NCBI RefSeq assembly: GCF_027943255.1
Contig: NC_072896.1
Coordinates: 121,365,879-121,429,878 of the forward strand
Reading direction: 5' to 3'
Source: Anastrepha obliqua
Taxonomy: Eukaryota > Arthropoda > Insecta > Diptera > Tephritidae
DNA: 64,000 bases
The notes below the pieces were generated by a model, which worked only from the letters and a program-made list of their open reading frames with translations, was not told where the DNA came from and searched no databases. Below are positions 54,517-64,000 of the stretch, piece by piece (positions within the stretch are counted from its first letter, which is position 1; every line of letters starts with the position of its first letter). The translations under genes were made by a program, and so were the position numbers.

Positions 54517-55140
54517 AGACACAGAAGGTGCGAGATCGTCTCTTTCTCTTCCTCGTCTAGACAACTTCTGCAGAAGTCGTGTGTTTGCACATCGATTCTC
54601 TGGGCGTGCCAACCGATTAGGTAGTGCCCCCTAATAACTGAAATCAGTGTGTTAAGACTGTGCTTATCTCTTCTTAGTAGAAGTTCCGTGTGTTTAGCAT
54701 TGAGAGTCGGCCACAGCTGTCGGGTGATTTTGCAAGTGGCTTCATTCCGTCATCTTTCATTCGCTACTCTTACAATTTCCTTGCGGATTCGAAGTCTACA
54801 TGTTTGCAAGGGTATACCTATATCATTGTCTGTGTACTCATCAGACTACTTAGTGCCAAGTCTTGCTAGTTCATCGGCTCTACAGTTCCTCTCAATATCA
54901 CAATGGCCAGGAACCCATTTTATCATTAGGGGAAGGGATCTCGTTAAGAGATGCGCGGCATTTCAAGGCTACCTTGGAGGTTGTGGACTGTTTTGTGAGG
55001 GATTTTAGCGCCGCCTGGCTACCAGTGAAAATGTAGATAGCATCTCTAGGTATCGCATCACACTGTAACAGTGTCACGGCTTTCATTATTGCCATTAGTT
55101 CAGCCTGAAAGACACTACAGTAGTCAGGAAACCGAAAACT
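54517..55140 (-). pseudogene. RNase H domain and zinc-binding tail of a non-LTR element
   Basis: Minus-strand frames: VFQAELMAIMKAVTLLQCDA (start of RNase H), AIYIFTGSQAALKSLTKQST (usual DSQAA; the Asp is Gly here), then shifted KWVPGHCDIERNCRADELAR (usual GN), SVIRGHYLIGWHAQRIDVQT and DFCRSCLDEEEKETISHLLC. It stops being recognisable near 54517 and no tail is visible. Catalytic Asp loss plus shifts make it inactive. Confidence 0.72.
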
Positions 55141-55149
55141 GAGTATACA

Positions 55150-55715
55150 TGAAAGTGTAAATGAGTTCTAATACTTAGGACTCGTTCTATCAGCGAGTAA
55201 AGACAATCAATTGCAATAGATGAAAGAATTAAATCTGCTAATAAGAGGAAAAATCAAGATGTATAAAACTTTGATACGTCCGGTTCTTATGTGGTGCTCA
55301 AATCTGGGCACTGAAAGCTAATGATATAAAGAGGTATTGCGATTTGAAAGAACCATAATGAGAAAAATCTGCGGTCGTATTCGGCTTCAAAACGGCACGT
55401 ATCGCTTCCGTTAGAACAACGAAATTGAAAGCCTTATTGGTGGTGAAAATGCGATACGTTGTATTATATTAAAGCGCAGTGGATTAGATGGATTGACCAC
55501 AGCATAAGAATTACCAACGAAACAATCCAAAAAAGGGTGTTTACTTTGCGTCCCATTGTAGGAAGAAAGAGAGGCCGACCAAGAAAGAGATGGCTTGATG
55601 ACGTAGAAGCAGACTTAAAAGCGATGAACGTTCGTAATTGGAGAAATGAGGCAAGAGAGAGACTGAATTGGAGGAGGATTGTTGATGAAGCTATGGTCTC
55701 ACACAGACTGTGAAG
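55150..55715 (+). pseudogene. RTE-like reverse transcriptase, C-terminal part
   Basis: Frames in order: NLLIRGKIKMYKTLIRPVLM, RYCDLKEP-like and ERTIMRKICGRIRLQNGTYR, NNEIESLIGGENAIR, then the open frame 55459-55713 with IRWIDHSIRITNETIQKRVF, RPIVGRKRGRPRKRWLDDVE, ADLKAMNVRNWRNEARERLN and WRRIVDEAMVSH. This is the family C-terminus (W.GH..RM, RGRP..RW.DDV, NW...A..R..WR..V..A); the normal GHV is DHS. The polymerase core is missing. Confidence 0.7.
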
Positions 55716-57717
55716 TTAAGATAAGAGAGAGTATAGATGGATGGACTTGCCTTATCTTACCTCGTCTAGTTCTCACTCTTCCCTTGAGGGTAAAAGGGTC
55801 GCGAGCGTTGTAATGGCAAGTATAGGGGGGACTGTATAGTTCACCTGTCCGGTAAGCCTCAATGTGCCATCCAGAATTTTTAATTTGTACTGAGTCGAGG
55901 CTTAACAGATTATCAACTTCATATGACTTGAATATTGATGTGACATTAGTTGGTAGACCAAGCAAAATTCAGAAAATTCAAATCCCCCCCAAAAAAACAC
56001 TAATACGTTTATCGCCTTATTTAGGACAAGGGAAACAATGTCATCCGTATGTGATTTGTAATGATCATAATTACTTTTGGGCGGGATGTGAGATACAAGT
56101 AAATATAAATAGCTATAGCGAGATGATACCTTTACACAAACACACAATTGATGAAGGCCCCATCCTCATTTGAAAGCGAGATATGGAAACATAAAATTTG
56201 ATTTTTATCAAAATTTTAAATTTAGCATCATAAGACTTAAGGCACCTCTCTGGTCTAGAGACGTGAAAATTGAATCTTTATTTCGAAAAAAAAAAATTTT
56301 TTTTTCAATGACAATAAAAAGAAAAATTGCTTCCCCTGACGTAACACATGCCACTGGCGTAACTTATTGGGCTGCTCAAGTCGTCTGAAAAAAATAAAAA
56401 TTCGGTCGATTATTCATCAGGAGATACATATGTCACTATGGTGGGTAGCAGAATTACAAAAAAAAAAAAAATACCAGTCTAACGGTTAGACGCGATAGAA
56501 GTGAAACCTTCCGTAAAACAAACTGAGAGAAAATGAGACGAAAGCAGCATTAGGAGCGGGCTAATTATAGGTTTATTATAATATTGTTTTAAAGCTCATA
56601 TTTTATTTTCTTCATTTTATTATTATTCATCCTCAATGTTTTCAATTTCAACAAATGATACGAGTGGCTTATGATAGCTAAAATGCTTTGGTTTCGATGT
56701 TGTCAACACATCTTTGAAATACCGCGTCAATTGTTGTTTTTGATCGTGTTGTCGCTTCAGTGCGATTGTTACACATTTTTAAATCATTCATTTACATATG
56801 TTCTGACTAAATAAATTTCTTAAGAGAAAAAATAGATAATATTATAAATAAATAAAAATAAAGAAAAAACATAGCCATTTAGCTGATTTTTTCATGCAAA
56901 GGCCAAAAATGGTGATATTTTGAAATTGGGGGACATCAGAATTCGTTTTAGAGGTATGGTTCCTTCGGCAAAGTTTCTTATTTTGATCCCTAGAATACGA
57001 TTTTCATAGAGCAATGAGCGATTTTTAAATCGACCCGCCCTACTGTACATGCAATGCTGTGCCTATGAATGTGCGCTGTGCCTATGAATGCGCGCTGGAT
57101 TTCTTGAGAAATTTTACCGTATGTTTTGCTGTGGCGAGGCAACATACAACATATATACATATATCCGCATATATACATACATATATAAATTCACAAATTG
57201 AAATTTGCTTATGCCATCCTTCTGTGTGCCTGGTAATGAAGCATTTTCTATACATACATATATATAAGTATATCTTTTTTCTTCTTCTTTTTGGTGTCGC
57301 TTTTTCGTTTCATCGAGTCTCAAATCACTCCCAACGATTTTAAAGAAGTTTTCACTTCAAAAATTGCTGGATATTTTATCTGTTTATTGGAAAAATAAAA
57401 AAAAAGTACTATTTTTTCACGTTATCGCTCTTTAAAAAATGGAAAAAGTGAGAACCACAAGTTTCCCCAATAACAAATTAAAAATTCAAATAAATCGGTT
57501 CAGTACTTTTGGAGAAATTATCAACGCTAACTCGGAAAAAATAGTTTCGAGGAAAACACGGTTAATGCGCTTATACCAGAAAGGTGCCTTAATATTATCC
57601 TCAGTTACAGAAGGTTTAAAGGACGCAGGATGTAATCACTTATTCGTAGCTATTACACCCAGCTCAGCGCTTGCATTAAGACCAATAACTATAATACATC
57701 CCGTGAACTTTTCTTAC
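55716..57717. other. no recognised gene
   Basis: AT-rich. Open frames at 55862-56173 and 57439-57741 (about 100 codons) have no motif I know. AAGGCACCTCTCTGGT at 56239-56254 is echoed on the other strand as AAGGCACCTTTCTGGT near 57575-57590. CATA runs at 57150-57185. Confidence 0.4.
57056..57093. repeat. 19-bp tandem duplication
   Basis: GCTGTGCCTATGAATGTGC followed by GCTGTGCCTATGAATGCGC, one mismatch. Confidence 0.85.
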
Positions 57718-58119
57718 TCATACGCCTTCGTCCTTGTATAGTTTGTCCACGATGTTTGAGTATGAAATTGATCGCGAAGTGCTGGAGATTGACTCTCGCA
57801 GTCGAGATGTTGGTGTGAGCAGCAGCAGCATCAGCATTAAAGAAGTAGTGAGAGTGGGCGCAGTTGACGTGATGCTATTAGCCGTGGCAGCAGCAGCACA
57901 ACTGAGAGAAGCAGTGGGTGCAGAAGTCGGCGTCGTTACACTAACACCAGTGGCTGATGATTTTCGTAATGGCTCTGCTGCCACCTTAACCTCTCTTAAC
58001 GCAGCAGCTTAAGTATTAGTGTCGTTGAAAACACTAGTTGCATGAGAGGGCGAGACAGCATTCGTGTTTGCAGCAGATGCAGGAGAATTAGTTTGCTGTT
58101 TTGACATGTTAGTAGTCAT
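57718..58119 (-). pseudogene. Ser/Thr/Ala-rich hypothetical frame with one internal stop
   Basis: ATG at 58119 on the minus strand: MTTNMSKQQTNSPASAANTN, AVSPSHATSVFNDTNT, a TAA near 58014, AAALREVKVAAEPLRKSSAT, TSAPTASLSCAAAATANSIT and SISYSNIVDKLYKDEGV, stop. I do not recognise it. The composition resembles the low-complexity N-terminus of retrotransposon ORF1 proteins (compare residues 85-150 of the jockey-like ORF1), but it could also be a decayed host exon or chance. Confidence 0.2.
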
Positions 58120-58155
58120 AGCATCGCTCAGGCGCTAAAGATGGACCATAAAATA

Positions 58156-58726
58156 TTGGGTTGTTCGGAAAGTAATTTCGTTTTTTGTGGTGAAAATGAA
58201 ATACCATCATAAGCCCAGGCCTTTGAGATGGTCATAAACAGTTGAATTCGATAAATTTAACCGCTCACCGATGATCTCACGTGTTGCTTCAACTCATACC
58301 TTTATCGCGTATTTATCAGCATCAACCGGCCTTGCTGAACGTGGTGCATCTTCGACATCAAAATTGACGGATCGAAGTGTTGCCAATCAGTTCTGGCACT
58401 GGCGTATTGTCAACACATCTTCTCCATATTACTAATATATATACATACAAGCGTATATAATTAACCGATGTAATTTATTTCTGGCTTGAACAGCAATTTT
58501 ACCTTTTCTATAGTAAGAAAGGAAAATATAACGAAAATGCTGCTTATTGCTCGCCATATTTAAAAGGGCACCGACCAAAAACTACTGCGTAGAATCAATT
58601 GAACTCATTCACACACAAGCCTTGCTATATCAGCTGTCAAAACGACTTAAATGTGAAGTTGACTGTGAAAAAATACAGTTAAATCGTTTGTTGGGAAAAA
58701 ACGAAATTACTTTCCGAACAACCCGA
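58156..58726 (-). mobile_element. mariner deletion derivative, 571 bp, both terminal repeats
   Basis: The ends are inverted repeats of about 29 bp (GGGTTGTTCGGAAAGTAATT, then TCGTTTTTT) flanked by TA (58154-58155 and 58727-58728). On the minus strand there is a transposase N-terminal remnant: FDVEDAPRSGR near 58360, then EIIGERLNLSNSTVYDHLK-like helix-turn-helix pieces down to 58220, in broken frames. The catalytic domain is deleted. Confidence 0.82.
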
Positions 58727-59739
58727 TACAGGTAGTTTTAAACCATTTGCGCAAAAATTATACCTAAAAAATGGCCTACTTTTTCCACAAACTTATATTA
58801 CATATTTGAGTTTCTAAAATCAATTCAGCCTGTCAAAGCGTCAACGCAACTCACCCATGCGACTGTTTCACAAAACGTGTGTTGAAAATTTATTTATTTT
58901 TCTTTTTTAAAAATTTAAAATTCAGAAATTTTCAAAAATTTTGTTGTTTAATTTATTTCAAAACACAAAAAAAAAAAACAAAAAATCATGGCAAGCTCAG
59001 CACCAAACTTGTGGCCCTTGAAAATAAATTCACTTTAAGTTTAAGATAAATGTCAAATAATTTATGTAATACCTAAGTTTTTTGACTTCATGCACAACTT
59101 TTACCTTTTACCTTTTGGTTGGTCAAACTTTTTGTTGTATGTTGTTGTGTGTATGCAAGAATTTCTACCTTTGAAGGCTGCACCTTTGCTTTGGGTTCTT
59201 TTGAAACGTATTTTTTTCTTGCTTGTTCTTAAATTTTTGTTGGCTGAGAACTTTTCTGGGTGTTGTTACGTAGCAAATATTCCTGAGTAACTTAGAAATA
59301 ATTACACATAAAACGGACACCTAAAGAGGGCATATGTTTTGAAGAGAAGCAGCTGTCCAGCAAATTTATGTAAGGTATTGGGTGGCATGGAGGTGTTGTT
59401 GGCATATTAATTTAATAATATAAACAAAATACAAGAATACACATAAATAAATCTGCATATGTGCACCTATCTGGTTGTGGAATTGAAAAACAGGGCACAT
59501 ACGCATGTGTACAGTGACAGACATAAAATTGTGAACACCGGAAAAAAACATAATTTAATTTTTTCCTATAACTATCCAAATTAAAGCATTATTTATGTTG
59601 AGATAAGTGAAATTACGTACATATATGTAAAGATAACTCCTAATGGACATACACTTGTGCTCACAATAATAGCAGCGCGCCATATTGAAAAGTTTTGATC
59701 ATTTATTTATTTTTTTTATAACTTTTTGTTATGCTATAG
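58727..59739. other. no recognised feature
   Basis: 1 kb of AT-rich DNA. TACAGTGACAGACATAAAAT at 59510-59529 looks like a Tc1-type end but no partner was found. Confidence 0.35.
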
Positions 59740-60652
59740 AAGTACCAGGCATATGCATATGAAATGAGACTTTTTTTCAATTTCAAACGTTTCTAAACAA
59801 AAAATGGTTACAAATTTAATCATCAAAACAATAGCCGTCGCTACCGACACATTTTTCTCATCTCTCAGGCAATTTGTGGATACCGCGCCAAAAAAATTGG
59901 CCGTCTTTGGCCGCAAACCAATCATCGAGCCATTTTTTTGCTTCTTTGTGAGAATTGAAGCGCTGCTCGGAAAGTGCGTGGCCCATCGGCGCAAACAAAT
60001 GATAATCGGAAGGCGCCAAGTCTGGTGAGTAAGCCGCATGCACCAGCGGTTCCCAATCGTACGTCTCCACCGATTCCCGGGTCGTTCTTGTTCGATGTGG
60101 CGGTGCATTGTCATCAAAAAGATTACTTTGCGACGCCGATCGGCATATTCTGGGCGTTTTCGGTGTATAGCGCTGTTCAAATCGGCCAATTGTCGTTGGT
60201 AGCGTGCACCGTCAACTGTTTTTAATAGCTGGTACCAAATCATACCACGCTGATCCCAGAAAACACACAGCATTGCCTTGCGGCCGAAGCGATTTGGTTT
60301 GGCCTTTGTTTTTGGCTTGTGGCCGGGCGGACCATACGATCGTTTTGGAGAAATACACCCATTTTTCATCCTCCGTAACGATTAGATGCAAAAAAGACTT
60401 CCTTTTTAACCAGGAGAGCGGCATTTCACAAGTGGTTTTTCGATGTCCGCAAATCGTAGTTTGAACGCACGAAATTCGACATTTTTAAGAGCGACAAAAA
60501 TGCATTGTTGTATGAAACGTAACAAACAATGAACGGAATATTGTTGACAGATGACAGACGAAAGAAACAAGACATTTGGAAGGGTTAAAAAATACTTCTA
60601 GCTACATCTATGGACTAATAGCTGAAAGTCTCATTTCATAGGTATATACTTT
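59740..60652 (-). mobile_element. mariner (mauritiana-type) element with internal deletion
   Basis: Left end near 59747: ATATGCATATGAAATGAGAC. Reverse complement of the right end near 60650: ATATACCTATGAAATGAGAC. Both continue TTT. Length about 0.9 kb against a norm of about 1.3 kb; the difference is a deletion in the transposase N-terminal half. Confidence 0.75.
59815..60495 (-). pseudogene. mariner transposase (mauritiana-type), deleted and frameshifted
   Basis: From 60495 (minus): MSNFVRSNYDLR, then directly RKTTCEMPLSWLKRKSFLHL (about 170 residues missing between), IVTEDEKWVYFSKTIVW (first Asp), KPNRFGRKAMLCVFWDQRGM, IWYQLLKTVDGARYQRQLAD, RKRPEYADRRRKVIFL, then a one-base loss at about 60110, so that the second Asp is read in the next frame (FDDNAPPHRTR), and YSPDLAPSDYHLFAPMGHAL (third Asp), KWLDDWFAAKDGQFFWRGIH, KLPERWEKCVGSDG. 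Apart from the deletion and this shift the sequence is well preserved, so inactivation is relatively recent compared with the other mariners here. Confidence 0.8.
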
Positions 60653-61239
60653 TTGCACTATAGTTTATGCTACAGCAAAAATATTATAACTTAAAATTTA
60701 TACTTTGTACGAAATTGTAAAAAAATAAAAAAAATCATCTAAATATTGAACCTTTGAACAGATTTTCTCGAAAATTTCAAGTACGGAATTCCCGTAATAT
60801 CCCACTTCAATTAAAGTACAAGCCTCGAGTGTCTCAGAAATCGTGTTGGTTTTTGATATTTTTTTATTATTCGATTAATGGAAGAAAATTTACAGCATCG
60901 TCGACAAAAAAAGTATCAAAAATTAATGCCAATTTTGAGCCACTCTAAACTAGTAAATTATTTATCAAAATTTAATAAACTACAAAATTGTAGGAAGTAT
61001 AGAAGTATATGTACTTATCATTTCATGCGCGAAGATTCGAACTTTCGTACTCTGAACGGTAGTCGGTTACCGCAGCCCCCTAATCCCATAGCATCCCTAA
61101 TCCCATAAGCCAGCCTCTTACAGCCTTAGTCGAATGGTTGTTTATTAAATTCTATTTACATATAATTTAATTCTACTCCACCTTCTTCCCGAAACATCCT
61201 AACTAATATTATCAGCAGCTTGAAAGCCACTGTGAACAT
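60653..61239. other. no recognised gene
   Basis: AT-rich. 61024-61078 (reverse complement GTAACCGACTACCGTTCAGA and then AAAGTTCGAATCTT) looks like a decayed tRNA-like SINE head. Confidence 0.35.
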
Positions 61240-61505
61240 AATTGTATTATTTTTAGCAAGCGTTTGTCCAAATCCGACAATTTTGCTTATTGACGTAGCC
61301 ACCGATGTGAAAATCAGAAAAGCAGAAGAAGACTCATCACTTTAGAAATAGGTTTTCAATATTTTACAATTTTGTTCAAGCGTATAGCGTCCCATTTCGT
61401 AAAAGTCAAACCTTTAAGTAAATTATGACATTTGACATGTCATTTGTGTTACCATTCTCAAAAAAATAGGTGGTTCAAAAGCAAACGCTATATGGCCCAC
61501 CCTGT
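61240..61505 (-). pseudogene. rosa-like element, 5' end with deleted transposase
   Basis: The end at 61505 reads GGGTGGGCCATATAGCGTTT on the minus strand, the class-typical start. The transposase follows: MGRYTLEQNCKILKTYFQSD (start near 61397), a deletion, then in another frame FHIGGYVNKQNCRIWTN near 61265. The rest of the element is not visible. Confidence 0.55.
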
Positions 61506-61509
61506 GTTC

Positions 61510-61640
61510 AGTAATGACAGTTCCGAGCGCCTGCCAAGTAGTCAATATAGTTGTCGGAATCTGTTTTTTTACCTCATTTCTTTCCAACGTGATATGTTCT
61601 TTCCAGAGAAGTTTGGAGTCAATAGCCATTCCAAGTCAGG
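61510..61640 (-). pseudogene. possible reverse transcriptase thumb fragment
   Basis: The minus-strand frame gives MAIDSKLLWKEHITLERNEV and ALGTVI, reminiscent of the YLG-.-.-D-.-KL-.-W-.-.-HI block that follows the YADD motif in non-LTR polymerases. Only about 40 residues, so the call is weak. The rosa-like end at 61505 appears inserted next to it. Confidence 0.35.
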
Positions 61641-61869
61641 GCCGGCGAAAGATATGTTGGATCCAATACTCGGAATCTTGAAACAAAGGTCAATTTTTAT
61701 CTGAATAACAATAAAACTAATGAAAACCAAAAGAAACTATAACATTTTCTCAAAATTTTACATTTCAAATGCCCCTCCATGTTACTTAACCTAGCTCAAA
61801 GTGCCACCTTTGTTGAACAAGCGTAAATTCTCAAGCCTCTCTGTTTCTCTGTATGCATATATCAGCTGA
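61641..61869. other. no recognised feature
   Basis: Short spacer. Confidence 0.3.
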
Positions 61870-62610
61870 ATATTGTGTCAATGATTCGTACCAGAAAGTT
61901 GAGGCAGGGAAATATTATCTGATTCACTCCAGGGAATCGAAATTCGACGTATATGGGAAAAATGCATCAAGGATTCAGGAAAATTTGGCATCGATGAGCC
62001 ACAATTGCCTCGACGACGAGAATTTCTAAACCGCTACGACTTTAATCAAGAACAAGGGCATCTGTTTTTAACCCCAAAAGAAATGTTTCAAAAGATGTAT
62101 TTTGTATTCGACCAAGTTATCACTTCTCTAGAAGATCGATTCGTTACGAATTCTGCTCGATTTTTCAAATCTCTTAAAGCCTTCGGAACTGGAAAATCTG
62201 TGTTTAGAAAATCCTTGAGTTTTATCAAGATGATTTTGACGAATCGAGGTTGAAAAATGATTTAGACATGTTCTTGCGCTTGACGAAAAGGAATGATATT
62301 GTTATCCAGAAATTAAAGGATATTGTTGATTTTTTCGCGAAAATGAAAGTATTCGATCGCTTCTCTCTGAATATTTAATATTTGTAGAGTTAGTGATGAC
62401 TATACCTGGCTCTTTCTGTACGAAGATCTTTTTCAGTTCTTCGAAGATTGAAGAATTACCTTCGCGAAACTATGACTCAAAATCGATTGAACGATGTAGC
62501 TATTCTACACATATATTCAGATCTCACGGACACTCTGGATGTTAAAACATTGTTGAATGAATTTATCTCGAAAAATCATCCGCGATCAGTTTTATTGGCC
62601 ATGAAGTAGA
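61870..62610 (+). pseudogene. hAT-family (ZMYM1-like) transposase-derived remnant
   Basis: Frames in order: IWEKCIKDSGKFGIDEPQLP, RRREFLNRYDFNQEQG, LFLTPKEMFQKMYFVFDQVI, TSLEDRFVTNSARFFKSLKA (open 62005-62253), then shifted ILEFYQDDFDESRLKNDLDM and IVIQKLKDIVDFFAKM, then RLKNYLRETMTQNRLNDVAI, LHIYSDLTDTLDVKTLLNEF and ISKNHPRSVL. The last part is the C-terminal dimerisation region of hAT transposases (LRS.M.Q.RL..L..L.I). The N-terminal zinc fingers and catalytic residues are missing. It may be a transposon remnant or a pseudogene of a domesticated relative. Confidence 0.6.
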
Positions 62611-62695
62611 TAAATCGTTGAATCTTGTAGGTTTTTTTGTTGTAAGACGATTTAATTAATATAATTTGGAAAATAAAAGCATATCGTTTCTGTGA
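62611..62695. other. spacer
   Basis: AT-rich; the non-LTR element begins at about its right end. Confidence 0.3.
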
Positions 62696-63115
62696 TTTCT
62701 TATTGCTTGTAAATTCCTTTCCTATCGGCAAGCGCTGATTCTGCTGAATGCAGAGTCTCTCAGTCCTCTTGCTGAAGCAAAGGGGATCATCAACTATGGC
62801 TTCGAGAAGGTAGTCCTTAAGGTCTACCATACCGTTGCCAGAGGAGATGCCCCCGCACATCCGGAAGTGCTGGGAGAAGCAAGGCCCACAGTAGAGGAAG
62901 CTCCTGTGGACATGGAGGTAGATTCCGTCACGTCGGAGGGTGACAATGCTTATGACGTCCGCTCTTTACCGGGGTCCGTCATAAGCATCGGGTCGTTCTT
63001 CGACAGGGCGGAGGAGGAGAGGCTTCTGGCCTCGGAGAGCGAGGACGCCGTCCTGGAGGTGATGGAGAGGATCCTGGAGGATGAATATTCTTCAGATAAA
63101 TCTTCAACACTCTAA
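62696..63115 (+). pseudogene. ORF1 C-terminus of the non-LTR element
   Basis: The frame is open from 62696 with no ATG before 62867: SYRQALILLNAESLSPLAEA, KGIINYGFEKVVLKVYHTVA, then an acidic C-terminus (APVDMEVDSVTSEGDNAYDV, RAEEERLLASESEDAVLEVM). Comparable acidic ends follow the nucleic-acid-binding part of ORF1 in LOA-type elements. It overlaps the ORF2 start by 35 bases (ATG 63081, stop 63113-63115). Everything upstream, including zinc knuckles, is missing. Confidence 0.55.
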
Positions 63116-64000
63116 GGCGGCGTCCGCCAACCTACTTATCCACCTTGAGCAAGGTGGAGCTGATATAGTCCTGATTCAGGAGCCGTGGCTGAGCAGCAAC
63201 GGCATTTCTGGGCTCAGGACGAAAAGCTACAAACTGGTGGCGTATAGCAGGACAGGTAAACCAAGATCCTGTATACTCATCAGGAGGGAACTTAACGCAT
63301 TTATTTTGCCTAATTTCAGCAATGAAGACATTGTGACGGTGAGTCTGGAGGGCCCGGCTGGAAAGCTATGGCTGATGTCCGTATATATGGCACACGATGA
63401 CGAGGTGGAACCACCTCCGGCGCTGCTAAGGGAAACCCTGGCTGAAGCAAAACGCAGGAAAATCGGCGTTATCATAGGCACTTACGCGAACTCCCATCAC
63501 ACCTGCTGGGGAAGTTCTAACATCAATGCACGAGGTGAGTCACTTTTTGATTATATTTTAAACAAGGACTTGTTTATATGTAACAGGGGTAAGGACCCCA
63601 CTTTTATTACCGCAGCCAGAGAAGAGGTGCTTGACCTTACTCTGGCTTCTTCCTCACTGATAAACCAAATCTCTGATTGGAGGGTGCTAAACACTCATTC
63701 CTTCTCGGACCATAGGTACATTCAGTTCTCTCTCACTCAAACTCGTCCAATAAGATCCCCCTACAGGAACCTGAGGAGGACGGACTGGGATGCATATTAC
63801 AGAAATTTGCTGAGCTTACTCCCCAAGGCACCGGGAGGAAATCTAGATCTATCGGAAGAAACGATCGACGAACTGGTGGAAACTTTCACCTCAGCTTGCA
63901 ACACGGCCCTGGAAACTTCTTGTTCCCAGGAAGGAAAAACCGCCCTGGTGGACAACGGAGCTATCTGAGCTTAGGGCCTCATGCAGACGCCTTTTTAACA
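63081..64000 (+). pseudogene. ORF2 start: AP-type endonuclease, catalytic residue changed, frameshift
   Basis: MNILQINLQHSKAASANLLI (the Asn of the first motif), IVLIQEPWLSSNGI (Glu), SVYMAHDDEVEPPPALLRET, GVIIGTYANSHHTCWGSSNI, NARGESLFDYILNK, DLTLASSSLINQISDWRVLN and HSFSDHRYIQFSL (terminal Asp-His). In the family the fourth motif is GCDANSHH; here Asp is Tyr (GTYANSHH). At the A run 63935-63939 the frame shifts: the current frame stops at 63966-63968, and PWWTTELSELRASCRRLF continues in the next frame to the window edge. So both catalytic and frame defects are present. Confidence 0.72.

Larger units (their letters stand above)
62696..64000 (+). mobile_element. non-LTR retrotransposon (LOA/I-type endonuclease), 5'-truncated, runs off the window
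   Basis: Contains the end of ORF1 and the first 300 codons of ORF2. The base composition is clearly more GC-rich than the surroundings, and the frames are better preserved than in the other RNase H-type fragments. It may be an upstream part of the RNase H-bearing family whose 3' ends are scattered through the window, but this cannot be shown from non-overlapping parts. Confidence 0.7.

Noticed and set aside
59510..59665. Pair of Tc1-type ends (TACAGTGACAGACATAAAAT and CACTTGTGCTCACAATAATA)
   Set aside because: They are not inverted copies of each other and enclose only 150 bp; no target duplication.

Overview
The window is AT-rich, repeat-laden animal DNA with no bacterial, phage or operon structure. 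The best guess is a dipteran, probably a tephritid fruit fly. The support is several Tc1/mariner transposases with 41 residues between the second and third catalytic Asp (the DD41D 'rosa' type first described from Ceratitis rosa and relatives), a tRNA-derived SINE of a kind I associate with tephritid genomes, a jockey-clade retrotransposon, several mariner lineages and many CA/GT and CATA microsatellites. The species assignment is inference. I found no convincing host protein-coding gene. Nearly every recognisable protein sequence is transposon-derived and almost all of it is broken.

Layout. 0-3.3 kb: 5' end of a rosa-like transposon, a decayed mariner, and the 3' end of an RNase H-bearing non-LTR element on the minus strand. 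3.5-11.5 kb: a three-level nest. A CR1/jockey-type retrotransposon (minus) is split by a mariner (minus), and the mariner is split by an almost complete jockey-like element (plus, ORF1 537 codons, ORF2 about 890 codons with one frameshift); a tRNA-derived SINE follows. 12-15 kb: a mariner with both terminal repeats and a decayed RTE-like reverse transcriptase. 15-20 kb: mostly unrecognised sequence with a 124-bp tandem duplication, an unknown dispersed repeat and a 240-bp MITE. 20-27.4 kb: two rosa-like transposases, a SINE, an RNase H fragment and an R1-like C-terminus. 28.2-31 kb: a T-rich degenerate repeat block carrying a retrotransposon insertion. 32-37.5 kb: retrotransposon ends, a hAT-type MITE with a perfect 8-bp target duplication, two mariner remnants, and a 740-bp TTAA-flanked element inside a SINE. 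38-40.6 kb: sequence without recognisable transposons, rich in microsatellites. 40.8-44.4 kb: RTE-like, RNase H and rosa-like pieces. 46.6-50.1 kb: a decayed reverse transcriptase, a SINE and the helicase end of a Helitron. 51.5-55.7 kb: a rosa-like deletion derivative, an unknown repeat pair, a mariner N-terminus, RNase H and RTE-like pieces. 58-64 kb: two mariner deletion derivatives, a rosa-like remnant, a hAT/ZMYM-like remnant, and the start of a non-LTR element (ORF1 end plus endonuclease) that runs off the right edge.

The coding pieces do not work together as a pathway. They are layers of successive insertions whose order can be read from nesting, target-site duplications and terminal repeats. 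Gene-level calls rest on motif recognition by eye; family names at clade level are tentative where stated.
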